Source: Anastrepha obliqua (taxonomy: Eukaryota > Arthropoda > Insecta > Diptera > Tephritidae). Taken from it: DNA of 64,000 nt. The notes below the pieces were generated by a model. It was given only the letters and a program-made list of their open reading frames with translations. It did no database searches and was not told where the DNA came from. Both the position numbers and the translations under genes were made by a program. Where the stretch lies: contig NC_072893.1 of NCBI RefSeq assembly GCF_027943255.1, positions 4,278,001-4,342,000 of the forward strand, given 5' to 3'. Shown one piece after another: positions 62,588 to 64,000 of this stretch. Position 1 is the stretch's first letter. Each line of letters begins with the position of its first letter.

Positions 62588-63310
62588 AACGGAACAGAAG
62601 AGCCAAGTGAGGCGCATTGATGAGCGATTTTTGAATTATCATAAACGCTCGTAAGTCATAACAGCAACAACAACAACAACCAAAAATAATAACTATCCTA
62701 ATTATGATCAAATAAACTAAATGAATATTGCAGCGACAGAAATACCACAACATTTATCATAAACAATGAAAGCCAGAGCAAACGACGAATCTGTTATTAT
62801 TTACATGCATACACACATACATACATATATAAATCAATCAATGTGAAAATAGTCACGTGAAAAAGCACAGTCTTTTTTTGTGTTTATTTTTTCAAATTCT
62901 TCACTTTTTACTACCACACGAAGATTGCGCGAATTGTTTGACCAGCTGGAGAGGGGATTGATATGTGAGAACTTCCGCTATTTGTCTTCCACAAAATTCA
63001 ACGGTTTGACCAGAGAATGTTAAAGAAATGGGAAGGCGCAAATGTTACTGTTAAGTACAATATTTTTTGTACACTTGAATTTTGAAACATTTGCTAGTAA
63101 GGGATTTGACAACATGAACGATATAGACACTGCACTGAGTTTTGCACCACAGGAATTAAAAGCACCACACATCTCTCACCCCTACATTTCACCCAGGAAC
63201 GATAGATTTACCAAGTTTAACCAATAACTATGGTGAAAAAAAAAAACAATTGTGAGACGAGCTTTCACTACCACACCATGGGAGTGTTCACCAGCCAAAA
63301 TCTGCACAAT

Positions 63311-63490
63311 AATTTCACACATATTCGCACACTCGTCCAATCAGTCCTGGTTCAGACGGCAACGAAGTGACATTGTGTTAATTTTTTTCGTATACCACTA
63401 ACACATTCTTAGTTTTTCGTAACCTAACCGATTCGTATCTTCTGCTACGTCATCCCACCAGCCGATTCTGTCAAATTCGTTCAGTGTATA
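63311..63490 (+). repeat. dispersed repeat, copy 2 (first copy at 7528-7710)
   Basis: It has the same order of matching blocks as 7528-7710 and is diverged by scattered substitutions and small gaps. It lies in 3' flanking DNA of br. Confidence 0.65.
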
Positions 63491-64000
63491 TACATTTTTT
63501 TACTATTTTCTTATTTTTGAAATGAGAGGCGTATAAATGAAATTTATTACACGAACTTTTTTTCGATCATATTAAAACAAAAAATAAAGGGTATTAACCC
63601 TTTTGGATCATTCGACGGAACAATTCGCGTGTACAAAAACACTCTCTTATCACCAAGAACGGAATAATGCGCAATAAATTATTTTTTTTGCTTAAGTTTG
63701 AAGAAAATAAATAAAATTATTTTTCATTAGAACAAACAGTAAAAATCTTGTCGACGACAGGCATTATGGACGCAAGGTATTTCGAGTACATCACGCATTT
63801 CGAGCGATGATTCAAAAGGGTTAAAAAAAAATAAAGTAAATAAAAACAAAAATTGGCACTGTAATAAATTTTAATAAAGTTCTGAAAGTAACTCACGGCG
63901 TTCATTAACATTCTCTGGTTTGACTGTTAGATGATGGAAAAGTTAGTTGGTCGTATTGCTATTGCTCTGTGCTGCAAGCACCCTGCAGGAAAACCCCTTC
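63491..64000. other. noncoding DNA to the window end
   Basis: AT-rich; nothing recognised. Z2 and Z3 exons of br, if present, would have to lie beyond this point. Confidence 0.4.

Overview
The window is animal nuclear DNA, very probably from a higher fly and most likely a tephritid fruit fly. The basis is one recognisable gene whose protein closely matches Drosophila Broad, fly-type splice sites, many CA/GT microsatellites, and decayed mariner, RTE and other non-LTR fossils of dipteran type. The genus cannot be fixed from the sequence alone. There are no rRNA genes, CRISPR arrays or bacterial features. No full tRNA gene was seen.

The only convincing gene is broad (br, the Broad-Complex) on the + strand. 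It encodes the ecdysone-response BTB/zinc-finger transcription factor of metamorphosis. The shared core reads through six coding exons: 27330-27515, 43576-43764, 43832-44246, 44333-44597, 44662-44807 and 45256-45306. It then splices, always in the same phase, to one of two alternative terminal exons. The Z1-type finger pair is at 52662-53608 and gives a 732-aa protein. The Z4-type pair is at 56620-57893 and gives an 841-aa protein. Every junction has GT..AG ends and the reading frame closes without adjustment. Z2 and Z3 finger exons were not found and may lie beyond 64,000. The start codon sits in an exon that begins at 26963, so at least one noncoding 5' exon lies upstream; 22577-23142 is a weak candidate.

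Layout: 1-22,000 is upstream or 5'-intronic noncoding DNA with microsatellites, fossil transposons, a 402-bp MITE nested in a mariner relic (12278-12679) and a 732-bp TTAA-flanked foldback element (19816-20547). 23,190-26,810 holds an AT-rich tandem repeat and two RTE 3'-end fragments. 27,516-43,575 is a 16-kb intron loaded with fossils: non-LTR fragments on the minus strand, mariner relics, a tRNA-Lys-like SINE head and a 1.2-kb minisatellite. 45,307-52,661 is a 7.4-kb intron with little recognisable. 53,609-54,650 is the probable Z1 3' UTR, and 58,164 onward is the Z4 3' UTR and flank.

The most interesting signal is at the end of the Z4 exon. After the TAA at 57891 the same frame stays open for 89 more sense codons, to a TGA at 58161. 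The extension has protein-like composition. This suggests either stop-codon readthrough or a 48-nt in-frame mini-intron that removes the stop.
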